Assembly: GCA_001936135.1 (NCBI GenBank)
Contig: CP012818.1
Span: forward strand, 682,001 to 746,000
Length of the DNA stretch: 64,000 nucleotides
Reading direction: 5' to 3'
From: Saccharomycopsis fibuligera x Saccharomycopsis cf. fibuligera
Taxonomy: Eukaryota; Ascomycota; Saccharomycetes; Ascoideales; Saccharomycopsidaceae
Under the pieces are notes generated by a model, which ran no database searches, had not been told where the DNA came from, and saw only the letters and a program-made list of their open reading frames with translations. The position numbers and the translations under genes are program-made. Positions 1-11,710 of this stretch are shown in pieces (position 1 is the first letter of the stretch; each line of letters begins with the position of its first letter).

Positions 1-1779
1 TCATTGGATGTTCATCAAAGACGATATTCGGTGTATGACAGAGAATTGTTGGCTATAGTGGAATCGTTGTGGCACTTTCGAATACAGATCGCTGATCGAC
101 ATGTTGTGGTACACACAGACCACGTATCCTTAAGACACTTATTGTTGCAAAAACAACTCCATCCTCGCATTATGCGATGGCTCGACACCCTCTCTGAATA
201 TGATGTTGAAATAAAACACATCTCAGGACTGACTAACAAAGTTGCTGATTGGTTATCGAGACTTGATCTTGACGCTGTCCTGGTTGATGAAGGAATTCAC
301 GCTAAATTAGCCCAAATAACTTTACAAGATGATAAACACGACCCGTTCCTTAAAATGAAAATTGAGAAAGTCGCTGCTAATGCAAGATTAACGAAATTTG
401 ATAAGTTATTTAAGATTCAGAACAACAAACTTTGGTATGATAATCCTATTACTGAATCTAGTCTGCTCAGATTATGTGTGCCTCAGGCTTATCAAAAGGT
501 TTTACTAGCTGAAACCCATGGTGTTACTCATTTAAGTCTGTACAAATTATATTTGAAACTAGCTGAGAAATATTATTGGCCTTCTATGTTTGCTGATATC
601 AAACGTTTTGTCCATCGATGCGATGTTTGCCAACGCATATTAGCTGGTCCTACTACTAATGATTTGCTTCAATCATCAGAGATTCCACAGTCTTGATGGC
701 TGAGTATCTCTATCGACTTTCTTACTGGGTTTCCACTGTCTGGTAAAACAGACATGGTTTTAGTTGTCGTGGATAGATTAGCAAAAGACTCTCAGTTCTT
801 ACCAGTGAGCAAAACGATCACTGGATATAGCACAGCTATGATTTTGATAATCGAGGTCTTCCGTTTTCAAGGTATTCCCAATGAAATAGTCTCGGTTAGC
901 GATGTTCGGTTCCAAAGTGTCATGTATCAAACTATTATGGACAAATTGGGGATTAAGTTAAAGATGAGCACAGCCAATCATCCGGAAAGTAACGGCCAAA
1001 CCGAGAGAACCATCAAAATCCTAACTGGGATACTACGTCGGTATTGCTTTAATCAATTTGCTTCTTGGCGAAACTTTTTACCTATGGTAGAATTTGCTTA
1101 CAGCACCTCTTCCCTCCATAGTATCAAGTGCACTCCAGTATTTGCAGACCACGGTTATGAAGCTCCTGGCCCTTTCTATGGTGGACAACTTTCTGAAGGC
1201 AATGCCACACCTACGGAAGAATATTTGAATCCTTCTCATGATGTACACCATCGCACAAGACAATATTTAGTACAACAGCAACATCGGTCTCGGGTAAGTG
1301 AAGAAGAAAACCGTCACGAAATCTCTTTTGGTATTGGAAATTGGACCCTTCTCCACAGAGATGCTTATTTTGGTGCTGATGGTCCGTATAAGAAAATTCA
1401 CCCAGTGTACCTCGGACCATATAAATTGTTAAAAACGTGGGGGAAAGTGCTGTTGAATTAGATTTACGCTCTATAACCAAGCAGCATAGAGTTCTTAATG
1501 TTATATGGTTGAAATTATACAAAGAACCTGACGTTCTATATCCAAAAGAACCTCCTAGAAACGAAATAGAAGCCGCTGCTAGGGCAAATGAAATCATTGC
1601 AATAGCAGGCATTGAAAAAGACTGCTTGCATGTGTTTTGGCAAGATTGCAAACCTGAGCATGCCACGCCTATATTGTTTGAATTCTTCAGAACTAAAGCA
1701 CCAACCAATTTACGAAATGCTTTAACTGAACAAATTAACTATCTCAAAAGAACAGGGCTAGCCTCTAGGTGGGAGGAAG
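1..1779 (+). mobile_element. GypB-1, Ty3/gypsy pol 3' part (RNase H and integrase)
   Basis: Fossil Ty3/gypsy element entering from the left edge. The translation shows an RNase H end (motif VHTDHVSLRHLL) and the spacer, then an integrase zinc-binding HHCC module (HGVTHLSLYKLYLK, then CDVCQR) and an integrase core (VVVDRLAKDSQF, TANHPESNGQTERTIK). It closes with a GPY/F-like module (YLGPYKLLKTWG) and a tail of about 90 residues. RNase H before integrase with this module order is the Ty3/gypsy arrangement. A purine run (1769-1779, GTGGGAGGAAG) just before the LTR is the polypurine tract. The copy is broken, with about two breaks in the visible part. Its leader and gag start match GypB-2 near 19570. 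Confidence 0.9.
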
Positions 1780-1981
1780 TGTAACAAATCAGTTCAGAAT
1801 AACTTCTGATAAAGTTAACTCTTAGACCGGTAGCTCTTGGCTGCAGTTAGACCCTGGCACAAGGTGACGCCTGGTTACGAACCTCCTAACAATAACTATA
1901 TAAGAAGCTGGGTTCGCCATGATAACTATTATGTATTCTATAAAGAATAGCAGTAAGCGAAGTTATCTTCCTTTCATTACA
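1780..1981 (+). repeat. GypB LTR (3' border uncertain)
   Basis: Begins TGTAACAAATCAG directly after the polypurine tract and contains a TATA-like stretch (ACTATATAAG, near 1896). The first 100 bp match the minus-strand fragment at 7722-7826. I set the end at CATTACA (1981), but no second complete copy in the window fixes it. Confidence 0.7.
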
Positions 1982-2098
1982 ATATATTTGTCTTCTTTAT
2001 TTCATCTAGAGCATTACCTCTCTTCGTAGTCGTTCCTAAAAACAACTATGTATCCAGAAACCTTTTCAGGTTTGTTGTGGTTGTTATCGTTATTTACG
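1982..2098 (+). other. GypB leader and gag start, then a short junction patch
   Basis: Positions 2013-2070 match the leader and first gag codons of GypB-2 (19533-19590): ATG, a few codons, then ACCTTTTCA. A GypB 5' end therefore follows directly on the GypB LTR, so this LTR lies between a pol end and a gag start. Positions 2071-2095 then resemble part of the GypA LTR (TTTGTTATGGTTATTATCG at 13347), and CopD gag on the other strand follows. The region is a recombination scar. Confidence 0.6.
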
Positions 2099-2139
2099 GA
2101 ATACTGACATCCCAGGGTTTATGCTTTTAGAGCTGAAAG
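2099..2139 (-). other. CopD gag start stub
   Basis: On the minus strand this reads like the first codons of CopD gag (M N P x M S V F), as at 7430 in CopD-1. It lies downstream of the CopD LTR at 2542-2762 with a CopC solo LTR between them. The CopD LTR thus sits between a pol end and a gag start. Confidence 0.65.
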
Positions 2140-2533
2140 TGTCGGAGTAGTGTGACTAGATCTGCTACCAATACCTGAGGCTGTCCCCTCTGGATAGCAC
2201 TGGGTAGACTAGTCTCTCCTCTAGTAGTGAAGGATAGCCACTTACTGAGATACTAATGTTTTTCTTTAGTAATGAAATTGGACTTATATTCCTTGCTTAT
2301 TATAAACTATATCATTTAATAAAAACATTCTGTCTTTTAGACTATATATAATAATTTTCATTACTCACCCATAATGCTCAGGTGATGAAAAATTTTCCAT
2401 CACATCTTTGATGTTGTTCTCCTTAGCAACTCTGCGTGCGCTCAAATGTTCTCGGCCGCAAAAGGCAGTTTACCAAAAAGGATATTATACCAAATGCACG
2501 GTATGAAAGATGTTAATTGGTATAAATCCAAGA
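2140..2533 (-). repeat. CopC solo LTR
   Basis: A 394-bp copy of the CopC LTR in reverse, running TGTCGGAG to TATAAATCCA. It is flanked by a perfect 5-bp duplication GAAAG (2135-2139 and 2534-2538). It is inserted between a CopD gag start and the CopD LTR. It resembles the 8092 solo LTR and the 3' LTR of CopC-1 more than the 5' LTRs of CopC-1 and CopC-2. Confidence 0.9.
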
Positions 2534-2541
2534 GAAAGCCT

Positions 2542-2762
2542 TGTATTTCCAATGTAACTAACTAATAATAAATATATAAAAATATTGGGCTGGACCCTCT
2601 TTAAGTAATAATAAGACTGAATACAACACATGTTATTGATTCGATATTACCGGTAATTAATACGTGTAGCTTGCACCAAGATAAAAGATTTGGGAAGTTA
2701 TTAAGTAATAAATATTGGTTAACTGTATTCAGGTTTGTTGGTCTAGAACTCAATGTTCGTCA
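2542..2762 (-). repeat. CopD-1 3' LTR
   Basis: About 221 bp. On the minus strand it begins TGACGAAC and ends GGAAATACA. It pairs with 7451-7696. The inner border is clear from the pol end; the outer border is inferred by alignment to the 5' copy. Confidence 0.75.
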
Positions 2763-5700
2763 CCACTCGCTCTTTCTTGAGATATTAGGTTCTCAAGATA
2801 CCAAATATTTCACTAATGGTAAGATTAATGATTTAGTGAGTGGTTTTTTTAATAGGTGTGCAATTTGCTCTTTGGTGTTAACATATTCTAATTTCATGTT
2901 GATATTGTTGATATGTTGTCTGCAGTATGCTAGTCGGATGCGCACATGTCTGTTCCTCTTATTAAAACCTTCTTTGCCAATCATGTTTATACCGGCTTTG
3001 CTGTCTGTTTTATGACTGTTTTATTCGGTTTCTTGCCATTCATCCATTCCAATATGCTTCTCAACCATTGTTCTTGCTTTATACCAGTAGATATAGCGAC
3101 CATTTCAGATTCAGCTGGAGACAATGTAGTTAATTTGCTCACTTAAACATTCTACGGTATCAAGTGATTATTGTAATAGTAAACACTGCTCACCGTACTT
3201 CTATAGTAATTGTCAGAATTGTAAGTAGCATCAGTATAGGCAGTGATCTTGTTATCAGATCCTTTTCCTCTGAATATTAAACCTTTGTTTGCTGTACCTT
3301 TTAGGTATTGTAGTATTCTCAAAGCATAATGAAACACTTCTTCACTGGGTTCAAGTTGAAAATGTGAAAGGTAACTTGTGCAATAAGCAATATCAGGTCT
3401 AGTGTGTGTACTTGCATACAATAAAGAACCGATTATTTCTCTGATCTTAGCTACCTGTTTAGTATGGTAGTTTTCATTTTTCATCACATAGTTATGTTTG
3501 ATGTAGTCTGTTGCAGGTGTTGGTTTAATTTTCATATCTGGTGTTCCAAATTTTTCAATGATTTTTGATATGTCATCTTGCTGATCAAGCTTAATGTACT
3601 CTGTAGTATACTTCTTTGAATATACCGCAGTCATATTCAATCCCAAAATTTTTCTATTCAATGTGAATTTATCCTGAAATTGTTGTTTTGTTCCCTCGAC
3701 CGTTTTCAATTCAATGCTCTCGCCTATGGATTTTATGAGCTCTGTAGCAACACTTTTATCTTCACAACCAATGATAATGTCATCAAGAAATGTCATGATA
3801 ATGCCCACTAGTTTTCCCTTTTTCCTAAGTAGATAGCAGCAGGGGATGGCTTCCTTTGATTCCAAGTTATGTTTTAGCAAGATGTTTTTAAAATGATGAT
3901 AAAAATTTCTTCCGCTTGTTTTGAGCCCGTAGAGACTTTTCTGTAATTTTAAAACAAGTGTCAGTCCTTTTGGTATATATGTGGTTTTTGCCTTGTAAAA
4001 GCTGGGAATGGTAATGAAAACATCATGGTCAATTTCTGCATGCGTGTAAGCATTTTTCACGTCACATTGAAATATGTGGAAATTTTTCTGTTGTGCTATA
4101 GAAATACCTATTCTTAAAATGTCAGCAGCTAATGTGAGTGCATAAATCTCAAAATTACTGTCCTTTTCTTGGTCACCTCTGGCGCATAACCTTGGCTTGA
4201 ATTTGATACCATCTTGTTTTTGTTTCTTGTTCAATCGCCATAGGGTTGAGATTAAGTTCAAATCTTTTAGCTCTCGTTTGGATATCAATTGTTCAGTGAA
4301 AGTTCCATTCCTGATGAGGGTTTGTAACTCTTCCTGTATTGCTTCTAGCCATTTGTCTTTCTCATCAGTGTTTAAGAATTTTTTCAAGTTGTGAATCTTA
4401 ACGATTTTATTTCGATTCTTTACCCCATACACCATGTCACCAATGTCCTCGAGCCTTTTCCTTTTTCTTGAGGAAGTCGTTGGATTAATTATTTTAGATT
4501 GAGTTGAAGTTGTGTCTTGTGTTGGTTCTGAGGTTGTGGTTTGTGAATTATTTCTGGGAGATCTGTTTTCCTCTTTGTTGGTGTTATTGTCCTTATTCGT
4601 ATCAGTTTTGGATTTCATTGGCAAGTGAGATGTTGTTGACTGTTCTAATCTTTTATTCTTTTTCATCTCCTCTTCAGATTCCAGTTCTTGTTCAGATTCT
4701 TGTTCAGTCTCCTGTTCTTCCTCAGATTCCAAATTCTCTCCAGATTCCAGTTTTTGTTCGTTATCATTCTGCAGCTGCATCTGCTTAGAGTGTGATTCTT
4801 CTTATGTAAATCGTCGTTTCCATTTATCTCTGTTTCTTTTTCTTCAGTTGATTCATAATCATCTTCATCATCATCTTCATCGGAGTCAATTGGGTGATAT
4901 TCTGAATCATTGTCTTCATCATCGGTAGCGACGAAATCTTCATTCGTGGATTCCTTAGCTGTATCAAATTCAGAAGTATCCAGTGATGTTGGGTCAATTT
5001 TATTTTGCGGATCGGAATGTTGTTCCGGGTTATCCTCATGTAGTAAAAAATCGTTTGTATGATTTTCTAGTTCGTATTCCTTATCTTGAATGTTTTCTAA
5101 ATCATCATAGTTGCTCTTCATCAGTGTTGGAATATCTTTGTTGTTTAGATCAATTTCAATTTCTTCATCATCAGCAATGTTATCTTCTGCAGCACTTTCT
5201 TGGGATTTGTAGGTCTCATTATCAACTGGCTGATCAATAATGATGTCATCTTGATTTGAATCTAAAGACATTCCCCATTCACCATTTTCTATCAGTTCAT
5301 CGAATGGCTCGTCATCGGCTGGACCATCAGCAGTGTTGATTGTAATATCAGCAGTTTTGTCTTTACTAAATGGAGCTCCCGATTGGGAGAATCTATAGTT
5401 GTCGGACTCAATAAGTTTGTTGTCAACTAGGAATAACTTTTGATTGTTTCTAATACCAACGAATGTACCAGTAATTGTCTTGGCATTGGCCTTGAGAGTG
5501 TTAGTTCTGTCTAATATTGCAACTTCTTGTCCAAATATTGATCGTTTGTCTATGTTCATATTGAGGTAAAGATGAAATTCCTTGCTATACAGTTTATAGA
5601 GGTTGTTTGTACTGAAATAGACTTTCAAGGGTCTTAACGGGGATGCTTTAAGTTTGCGATTATAGGTGATGTTATAGATGATATTGATATAATTGAGTGC

Positions 5701-7450
5701 AATAGTTAAAGTTTCTGCTGGTGATAGACCACTATCACTGTAGAGTGATCTCAACATTCTGATTATTTTTCCATTATTATCTTTCAGCTAATCCATTTTG
5801 AGTTGGGGTGAATGCTGTACTAGTGGTATGGATAATGTTGTGTTTGTTTAGATATTCTTGGAAAATGTTATTGGTATATTCTGTCCCATTGTCTATATGT
5901 AAGGCTTTAATGTTGCAGTCATATTGTTTTATAATTTTCTGATGGAATTGTTCAAAAGCGTCTGTGACATTTGCACCTGTCTTGTTTTTGATTGGATATA
6001 ACCAAGCATATCTGGAGTAATTGTCTATGAATGTGACTACTAATTTTTTGTATTTATTTTTTACTGTTATTTCTACCACGTCTGAGTGTATGGTAACGAA
6101 TGGAATTTTTGCGTTGTGTTTGTCGCGACTACCCTGAATGGCTGATGTGGCTGTTGTTTTTGATTGCAAGCAGGTAGTGCATTCTTCGTTATTTTGTATT
6201 TTTTCTTTGGTTCTGATGTCTTTTTCTTCCACCATTTTCTTTAGGTATTTATTGTTACTATGTAATAGTTTGCGATGAATGTTATGGATTGTTTTGGTCT
6301 TGATCATTTTTGATGTTAAGTATGAATATCCGTCTTGTCTTATTAGTTCGTATCTTTTGTTTTTATAAATCAAGCATGGTTTTGATGAGTACCAAATGTT
6401 TTTGTTGAAAAGATCGTTTTCAGCTACAATGTTATCCTCTATGTCTTTTGATATTAACACGTCAATAGTGAATTTGTTGCTTCTGAGTATAAGGTCAAAT
6501 TTTCCTTTAGCATTTATTAATATGTCTGTCGCATTTGTTGCGTGACAAATTTCTTCGGTCGGTGTTATATCATAGAGATAGTCTTCATCACTGAAAATAG
6601 TTGCTTGAGCACCACTATCAACAAATATGTTTGTAATGATAGTTGATTTATTGTTTTCTAGAGACAAATTTTGGATTTTTGGATGGCTTGTTCTTTTGGG
6701 TAAAACCCGCTTCTTTTTCATCCTCATCTTTTTTCTTGTTGTATTTATATTTGGATTTCTTGAAATGATTAACTCTTGTGCTTTCAACCACAGTTTGAAA
6801 ATATTTCTCCATCATGTTCAGAACCTCGTCCAAGTTTCTTTTGCTGGAGATCATGTTGACCACAATTCTAACTTGTGTCATAGTGCCGCGGAGTCCTTCA
6901 AGAACTTCTTTAGTTAACGATTCGTCACTTAGAGGATAGTTGATTCTTCGTGCTGTTTCTTTTAACAGTCTGATTTCCTTGGCAAAATTATCAACATCAT
7001 AATTACTAGCATAACGGATGTTAATAACTTGTTTCATGATATCGTGTGGTTCAACGATGTATTTGGTAGCTTTCATGATTTTAAGTAAGGTTTTGCAGAC
7101 GTGTTGTGCCTCGTTAAGAAGATCACTATAGTCACCAACAGTTGCTTTAAGGATTGAGTTTACCCACCATTGTTCTTTTTATGAGAGTTTTGAAAATTCG
7201 TCCTGGTTGTTTGAAGGCTGTTGAATGAACTCTGAAACGCCTGTAATATCCAACATAAAAAGCATAGATTGCAATTGACTGAAGTACTGGACTTTGTTTC
7301 TAAGGGTTAAAGTATCCATCTGTGCTCTAACATCTTTGAGCATTGTGATTGGGTTGATGCCCTGGATAGCGTAATTTACGCTAGCAGCGGAGTTCGCACC
7401 ATTACGGAATACTGACATCTCAGGGTTCATGTTTTTAGAGGTAAAAGCCT

Positions 7451-7696
7451 TGTATTTTCCATATAACTAAATAATAATAAATATATAAAAATATTGGGTT
7501 AGAGCCTCTTTAAATAATAATCAGACTGAATACAAAACATGTTATTGATTCGCGATTAATAGTAGTAAATACGTGTATCTTGCACCAAGGTAAATACGTG
7601 TATCTTGCACCAAGATAAAAGATTTGCGAAGTTATTCAGTAATAAATGTTGGCTAACTGTATTCAGTTTTGTTGGTCTACAACTCAATGTTCGTCA
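7451..7696 (-). repeat. CopD-1 5' LTR, with a 25-bp tandem duplication
   Basis: 246 bp. A 25-bp unit occurs twice in tandem (7565-7589 and 7590-7614) but once in the 3' LTR, which accounts for the length difference. The stretch between the LTR and the gag ATG (7431-7450) should hold the primer site; I could not assign a tRNA. Confidence 0.75.
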
Positions 7697-7721
7697 AAAT
7701 CCAACAGGTATAAATCCAACA
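7697..7721 (-). repeat. Two CopC LTR tips
   Basis: AAATCCAACA (7697-7706) followed by GGTATAAATCCAACA (7707-7721), both matching the terminal bases of the CopC LTR in reverse. They lie between CopD-1 and the GypB LTR fragment and are remnants of a CopC LTR that once interrupted that GypB LTR. Confidence 0.6.
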
Positions 7722-7826
7722 GGAGGTTCGTAACCGGGAGCCATCTGTAACTAGGGGCTACCTGTAGCTAAGAACTACCAGTCTGAGTTAACTTTATCAG
7801 CAGTTATCCTGAACTGAGATTTCACA
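7722..7826 (-). repeat. GypB LTR fragment abutting tRNA-Glu 1
   Basis: On the minus strand this matches the first ~105 bp of the GypB LTR at 1780 (the CAGTTCAG, GATAAAGTTAACTC and GGTTACGAACCTCC blocks). Its terminal CA (7826) is 11 bp from the tRNA 5' end at 7838. That spacing fits Ty3-like integration at a Pol III start site. Confidence 0.8.
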
Positions 7827-7837
7827 AATTCATGACG

Positions 7838-7909
7838 TCCGATATAGTGTAACGGCTAGCACGGTTCGCTTTCACCGAGCAAACCCGGGTTCGACTCCCG
7901 GTATCGGAA
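7838..7909 (+). tRNA. tRNA-Glu(UUC)
   Basis: A 72-nt cloverleaf with no intron. The acceptor stem TCCGATA pairs with TATCGGA, and the discriminator base is A. The anticodon loop is CTTTCAC with anticodon TTC, which reads GAA/GAG glutamate codons. The T arm contains the consensus Pol III B box GGTTCGACTCC (7888-7898), and the A box lies in the D-arm region. A T run at 7915-7921 serves as terminator. The sequence is identical to the minus-strand copy at 13215-13286. The upstream side carries a GypB LTR fragment ending 11 bp away. Confidence 0.97.
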
Positions 7910-7914
7910 GTTCC

Positions 7915-7921
7915 ATTTTTT
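7915..7921 (+). terminator. Pol III terminator of tRNA-Glu 1
   Basis: A T run starting six bases after the mature 3' end of the tRNA; a run of at least five T residues is the usual yeast Pol III stop. Confidence 0.85.
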
Positions 7922-8086
7922 GTAACATCATATTCATTATGGACTAAGAAAACTTTTTTAAATACCACCAGGGGTGGAAACTTTCCATAAACCTCCTGCA
8001 GTTATATCTTTGCTAACTTTACTACTGGCGCTTAAGGGAATCCTATCTTAGTAGCGCTGGTTAAATTGTTCTCTGCATACTAGTGC
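7922..8086. other. Unassigned spacer
   Basis: Between the tRNA terminator and the CopC solo LTR. No coding frame, RNA gene or repeat seen in it. It may be one of the few pieces of host spacer left. Confidence 0.4.
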
Positions 8087-8091
8087 AGGGA

Positions 8092-8485
8092 TGTTGGATT
8101 TATACCAATTAACATCTTTCATACCGTCCATTTTGTATAATCTCCTTTTTGGTAAACTGCCTTTTGCGGCCGAGAACATTTGAGCGCACGCATGGTTGCT
8201 AAGGAGAACAACATCAAAGATGTGATGGAAAATTTTTCATCACCTGAGCATTATGGGTGAGTAATGAAATTATTATATATAGTCTGAAAGACAGAATGTT
8301 TTTATTAAATGATATAGTTTATAATAAGTAAGGAAATATAAGTCCAAGTTCATCACTAAAGAAAAATATTAGTATCTCAGTAAGTGGCTATCCTTCACTA
8401 CTAGAGGAGAGACTAGTCTAACCAGTGCTATCCAGAGGGGACAACCTCAGGTATGGGTAGCAGATATAGTCACTATACTCCGACA
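8092..8485 (+). repeat. CopC solo LTR
   Basis: 394 bp, TGTTGGATTTATACC to CTCCGACA. It is flanked by a perfect 5-bp duplication AGGGA (8087-8091 and 8486-8490), which marks a genuine insertion later reduced to a single LTR. Confidence 0.93.
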
Positions 8486-9478
8486 AGGGAAGCCGCTTAT
8501 ACTAGGTGTAATTAGTTGGTAAAATAACAGAGGGACATTAAGTTCTAGGGCAACAAACCTCTATGGAACAATTCAACGCGTCCTACGTGGAATGTCTGTG
8601 AACCCTTCGATCATTAAGCAGGAGGCGTCTATTGGGTACCAATAATCAAAAATGTCCAACATATTTTGCAATCAGTTTGATTAGTACTTATATAGGCTCC
8701 ACCTCAGGATTAGAATATACTTATTATTCCTTAGTGATATTCGAAATACAAGTCTTTTATACTGAAAATACCAACCCGAAGGGGCCTGTATTTGCCAATG
8801 GAGTGGACCCCGCGGCTAGCGTAGCTTACGCTATCCAGGGGGTCAACCCAATGACGATGCTCCAAAATGTCAGAATACCGCTGAATACTTTAACCCTCCG
8901 CAGCTAAGTCCTGTACTTCTGTTAATTGCAAGCTACGATTCACATGTTGGATATTCCTGGGGTGTCACGGTTCGTTAAATAGCCTTCAAGCAACAAAGAC
9001 GAATTTCCAAAACATACAGAAAAAGAACAATTGTGGGTAGACTGAATTCTTAAAGCAACTGTTAGTGATTATGGTGATCTTCTTGGCGAGGAATAACACC
9101 TTTGCAAAAGTTTACTTAAAATCATGAAAGATACCAAAGCACCTCGTTAAACCACAAAAAATCATCATACAAACTATCGAGATCTGCTATGCTGAGAACT
9201 ATGATGCGCAGAGGTTTACCAAGGAAATTTGACTTTTAATAGAAATCTCACTCATAATCAACTATCTTCTAAATTTTGGGTCTGTATCTGAACAAGTTCT
9301 AGGGGGGCTCAACAACGCTATGCCACAGGAAAGAACAGTGGTAAACATGACGTCAGGTGAAAAAAACTTTGACGATGTATTGGAAACGCTGGAGAAACAT
9401 TATCCAACTGTAGTTTCCAGCAGAAGAGTGAATTTTTTCAACAAATACCAATAGGAATACAACAATAAAAAAGATGAT

Positions 9479-11710
9479 GTTGACTTTCAAACATTCACCT
9501 TGGTTTGATCCGTATTGGTTTTACTTTGTGACTCTTTACTACCTTGCAAACCGGCAGACAACATAGTTGGTCAAAGCAGCAAGCGCAAATGTGATTCGGA
9601 TAGTGTCATACCTCATCACGGGAGCCCACCAGTTGAGGAAGTTGACATTTGTTTCTTGACTGAACCCGTTGCAGACCAGACGCAGTTTGAAGCGCTCACC
9701 ACTTGGATCATCTTTGACAGTAAACACCCCGCGTGAGGCTATAGACTGACTACCTGTAGACTTCTTGACTAGCTCCTACACATTGAGATAGTCAAACGCA
9801 GGCAACTCTTCGGCCATAGCAGCAATCCACGTCTGCTTCTCGCTTAAGTTGAGTACCTGATTGTAGTTCTCAAGAATGACATACTTTGGACTGGCGACAG
9901 CAAGAAAAGCGTGTTCCGCATCACTGAGGTAACCACTAATGTCACTGTCTGGGTCTCCGTATGTGAGAAACAACCTGCAAGGGCCTGCGTCATTTGTTTT
10001 CGGGCCTTCAATAGATATGATAGGTATAGAGCCAACGTCGTTCAAGTATTGTGCTAACATTCTTCTCGGCCATTGATTTGTAAGCGACCTGGGCTTAGTG
10101 ATAGGAGTAACTGTGTTTGGGGCAAACTCAAGCATAAGCTTCTTGGTTGGTTTCCTGTTGATGATGGAAATAGGATCATCACTCAGTTCAAAATCAGAAG
10201 CAGCGGCGCTTTTGACGGCAGCCAGAGTTCATGGAACTGTAGTAACTGATTGCCAACAACCTCCTTGCCGGTAACAAAATTGTTGGGAAAGGCTTCAAAG
10301 GTACTGAAAGCACTGAAGAAAACGATGAGAGGATTTTCAAGAACTAGGACGATTCTATGGTGGAGGATGCTGATTCAAAAGAAAAAAATCAGTTGCGACA
10401 GCCAAATCGCGCACTAAATTCTGTGACAATGTAGTCGTGACCTTGGTGATCTCCAGCAAAAAATTTCTTGAGCAAAACAGTATCAAACTCGTTATCGGCA
10501 CGGAAGTTGACAATCGTCCTGCCTCAGTTTTGCAAGACATTGCTCATATACTGTAAGCGTTCAATAGTCTTGAAACTGATCTCCAACTTGTGACAGCTAA
10601 GTAAGTTTCGCGGGGCTTGCTCAATAAGCTTCGCAACTTCTACCTTGAGGTTTCCAATGCTAACAGTGCCTTCAACAACACAATTAGTGGTGCTGCTGAT
10701 TCCCTTAACTGTGACGTCCGAGACCTTCTTGCCTAGCAACAATGCTCCGTCCTTGACAACATTGATACCAGCAGCGCTGTCTAAGACAAAAGGATTGTCG
10801 CAAACATCGTCGGCGAGACAAAACTCTTCAACAAAGTGAGTCTCTTCGCCTGGCTCAGGCAGCTCAGCCGGAGTTACAATGACAATCTGACAGTCACCGC
10901 TCCTAATGATTTCAGCACTGAGTGGAACTTCGACAAGGTTTACAAGCAATTTGCGTCCCTCGTGGATGAGCTCATAGATGGTTACGCTAACTTTTTGTGG
11001 GTGGTAGTGAAACTCTTCGGAGTCTGGCATCCGCTCAACCTCGATGGTAGTGACATCAATGGTGATGAACCTCAACTTTTTTCGAGCAAATAATCTTGAC
11101 AACGGGTACGGGAACAATGGAGAGGCTCGCCTAATATTCATCTTAGCCCTAGCATGAAATCTTGCATTGTAAGCACGATCAGAGATATTAAAACTTTGAA
11201 AGGTAAACATGGTAAAAAAAGTTTGCTTTTTGTTTTTCTTTTTTAAGTTTTTTGGTCTTTTTTGAGGTAAAGCCAGACTGTAAATCTGTAAAAAGTAGGA
11301 GGTAGGGTAGAGGAAAAAGTATAAGGTTTCTTAGAGTATACAAAGAAGATAAAACTGATAAAATTTAGTTCGGCAAAGAAGTGAAAAAAGGCAAAAAGCG
11401 ACAATGAAGCGGGGAAGGCCGTCTTTAAATAGCAGAATAAGCTGAAGGAAAAGAAATTGAAATGGGGCAATAAGAGAGGCGGCAAAAGAAAAATTCGCAT
11501 GCTGAAGTAAGTATGGCACCACGTGCAGGTTGCGGAATGAAGTGGGGATGAAAAACTGAGTAGGGAACATGCACTAGAATGGTGTACACTGCGGAAGAGC
11601 GAACGGTATACGATGACGATGCGTCGAAACAGAAGGGGAGTAAAGAAGGTCAGTATTCAAACGGTAAAGTAGGTAAGGATTAAAGGAAGATGAATGCTTG
11701 AACTCCAACA
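9479..11710 (-). mobile_element. CopA-5, old copia copy, broken
   Basis: Minus-strand decayed CopA. Its 5' LTR (11287-11710) is followed by a conserved primer site (11271-11286, AGCCAGACTGTAAATC in plus orientation) and a gag start near 11210 (MFTFQSFNISDRAYNARF versus MFIFGDFDIADGAYKARL in young copies). Fragments of protease (VLDSAAGINVVKDGALL) and RT follow. It is much reduced, with many breaks. Near 9479 a CopA LTR tip in plus orientation (TGTTGACTTTCAAACATTC) may mark its other side; that border is uncertain. Confidence 0.8.
11287..11710 (-). repeat. CopA-5 5' LTR
   Basis: 424 bp, TGTAAAAAGTAGG to AACTCCAACA in plus orientation. It is clearly diverged from the 427- and 443-bp CopA LTRs elsewhere. 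Confidence 0.85.

Larger units (their letters stand above)
2542..7696 (-). mobile_element. CopD-1, Ty1/copia element, broken
   Basis: Minus-strand copia element. From the right: LTR, gag start at 7430 (MNPEMSVFRNG), gag body, aspartic protease (FVDSGAQATIFS near 6615), integrase HHCC (HRKLLHSNNK, CTTCLQ near 6190) and core (TIHSDVV, HIDNGTEYT, TQNGLAER near 5780). An acidic, low-complexity linker of several hundred residues follows, then reverse transcriptase (TFLDDIIIG near 3800), RNase H, and a pol end (LEYVNTKEQIAHLL). The order protease, integrase, RT, RNase H is copia-type. It is broken, with about four breaks. Its two LTRs differ by a 25-bp tandem duplication and scattered changes, so it is one of the older copies. 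Confidence 0.9.
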
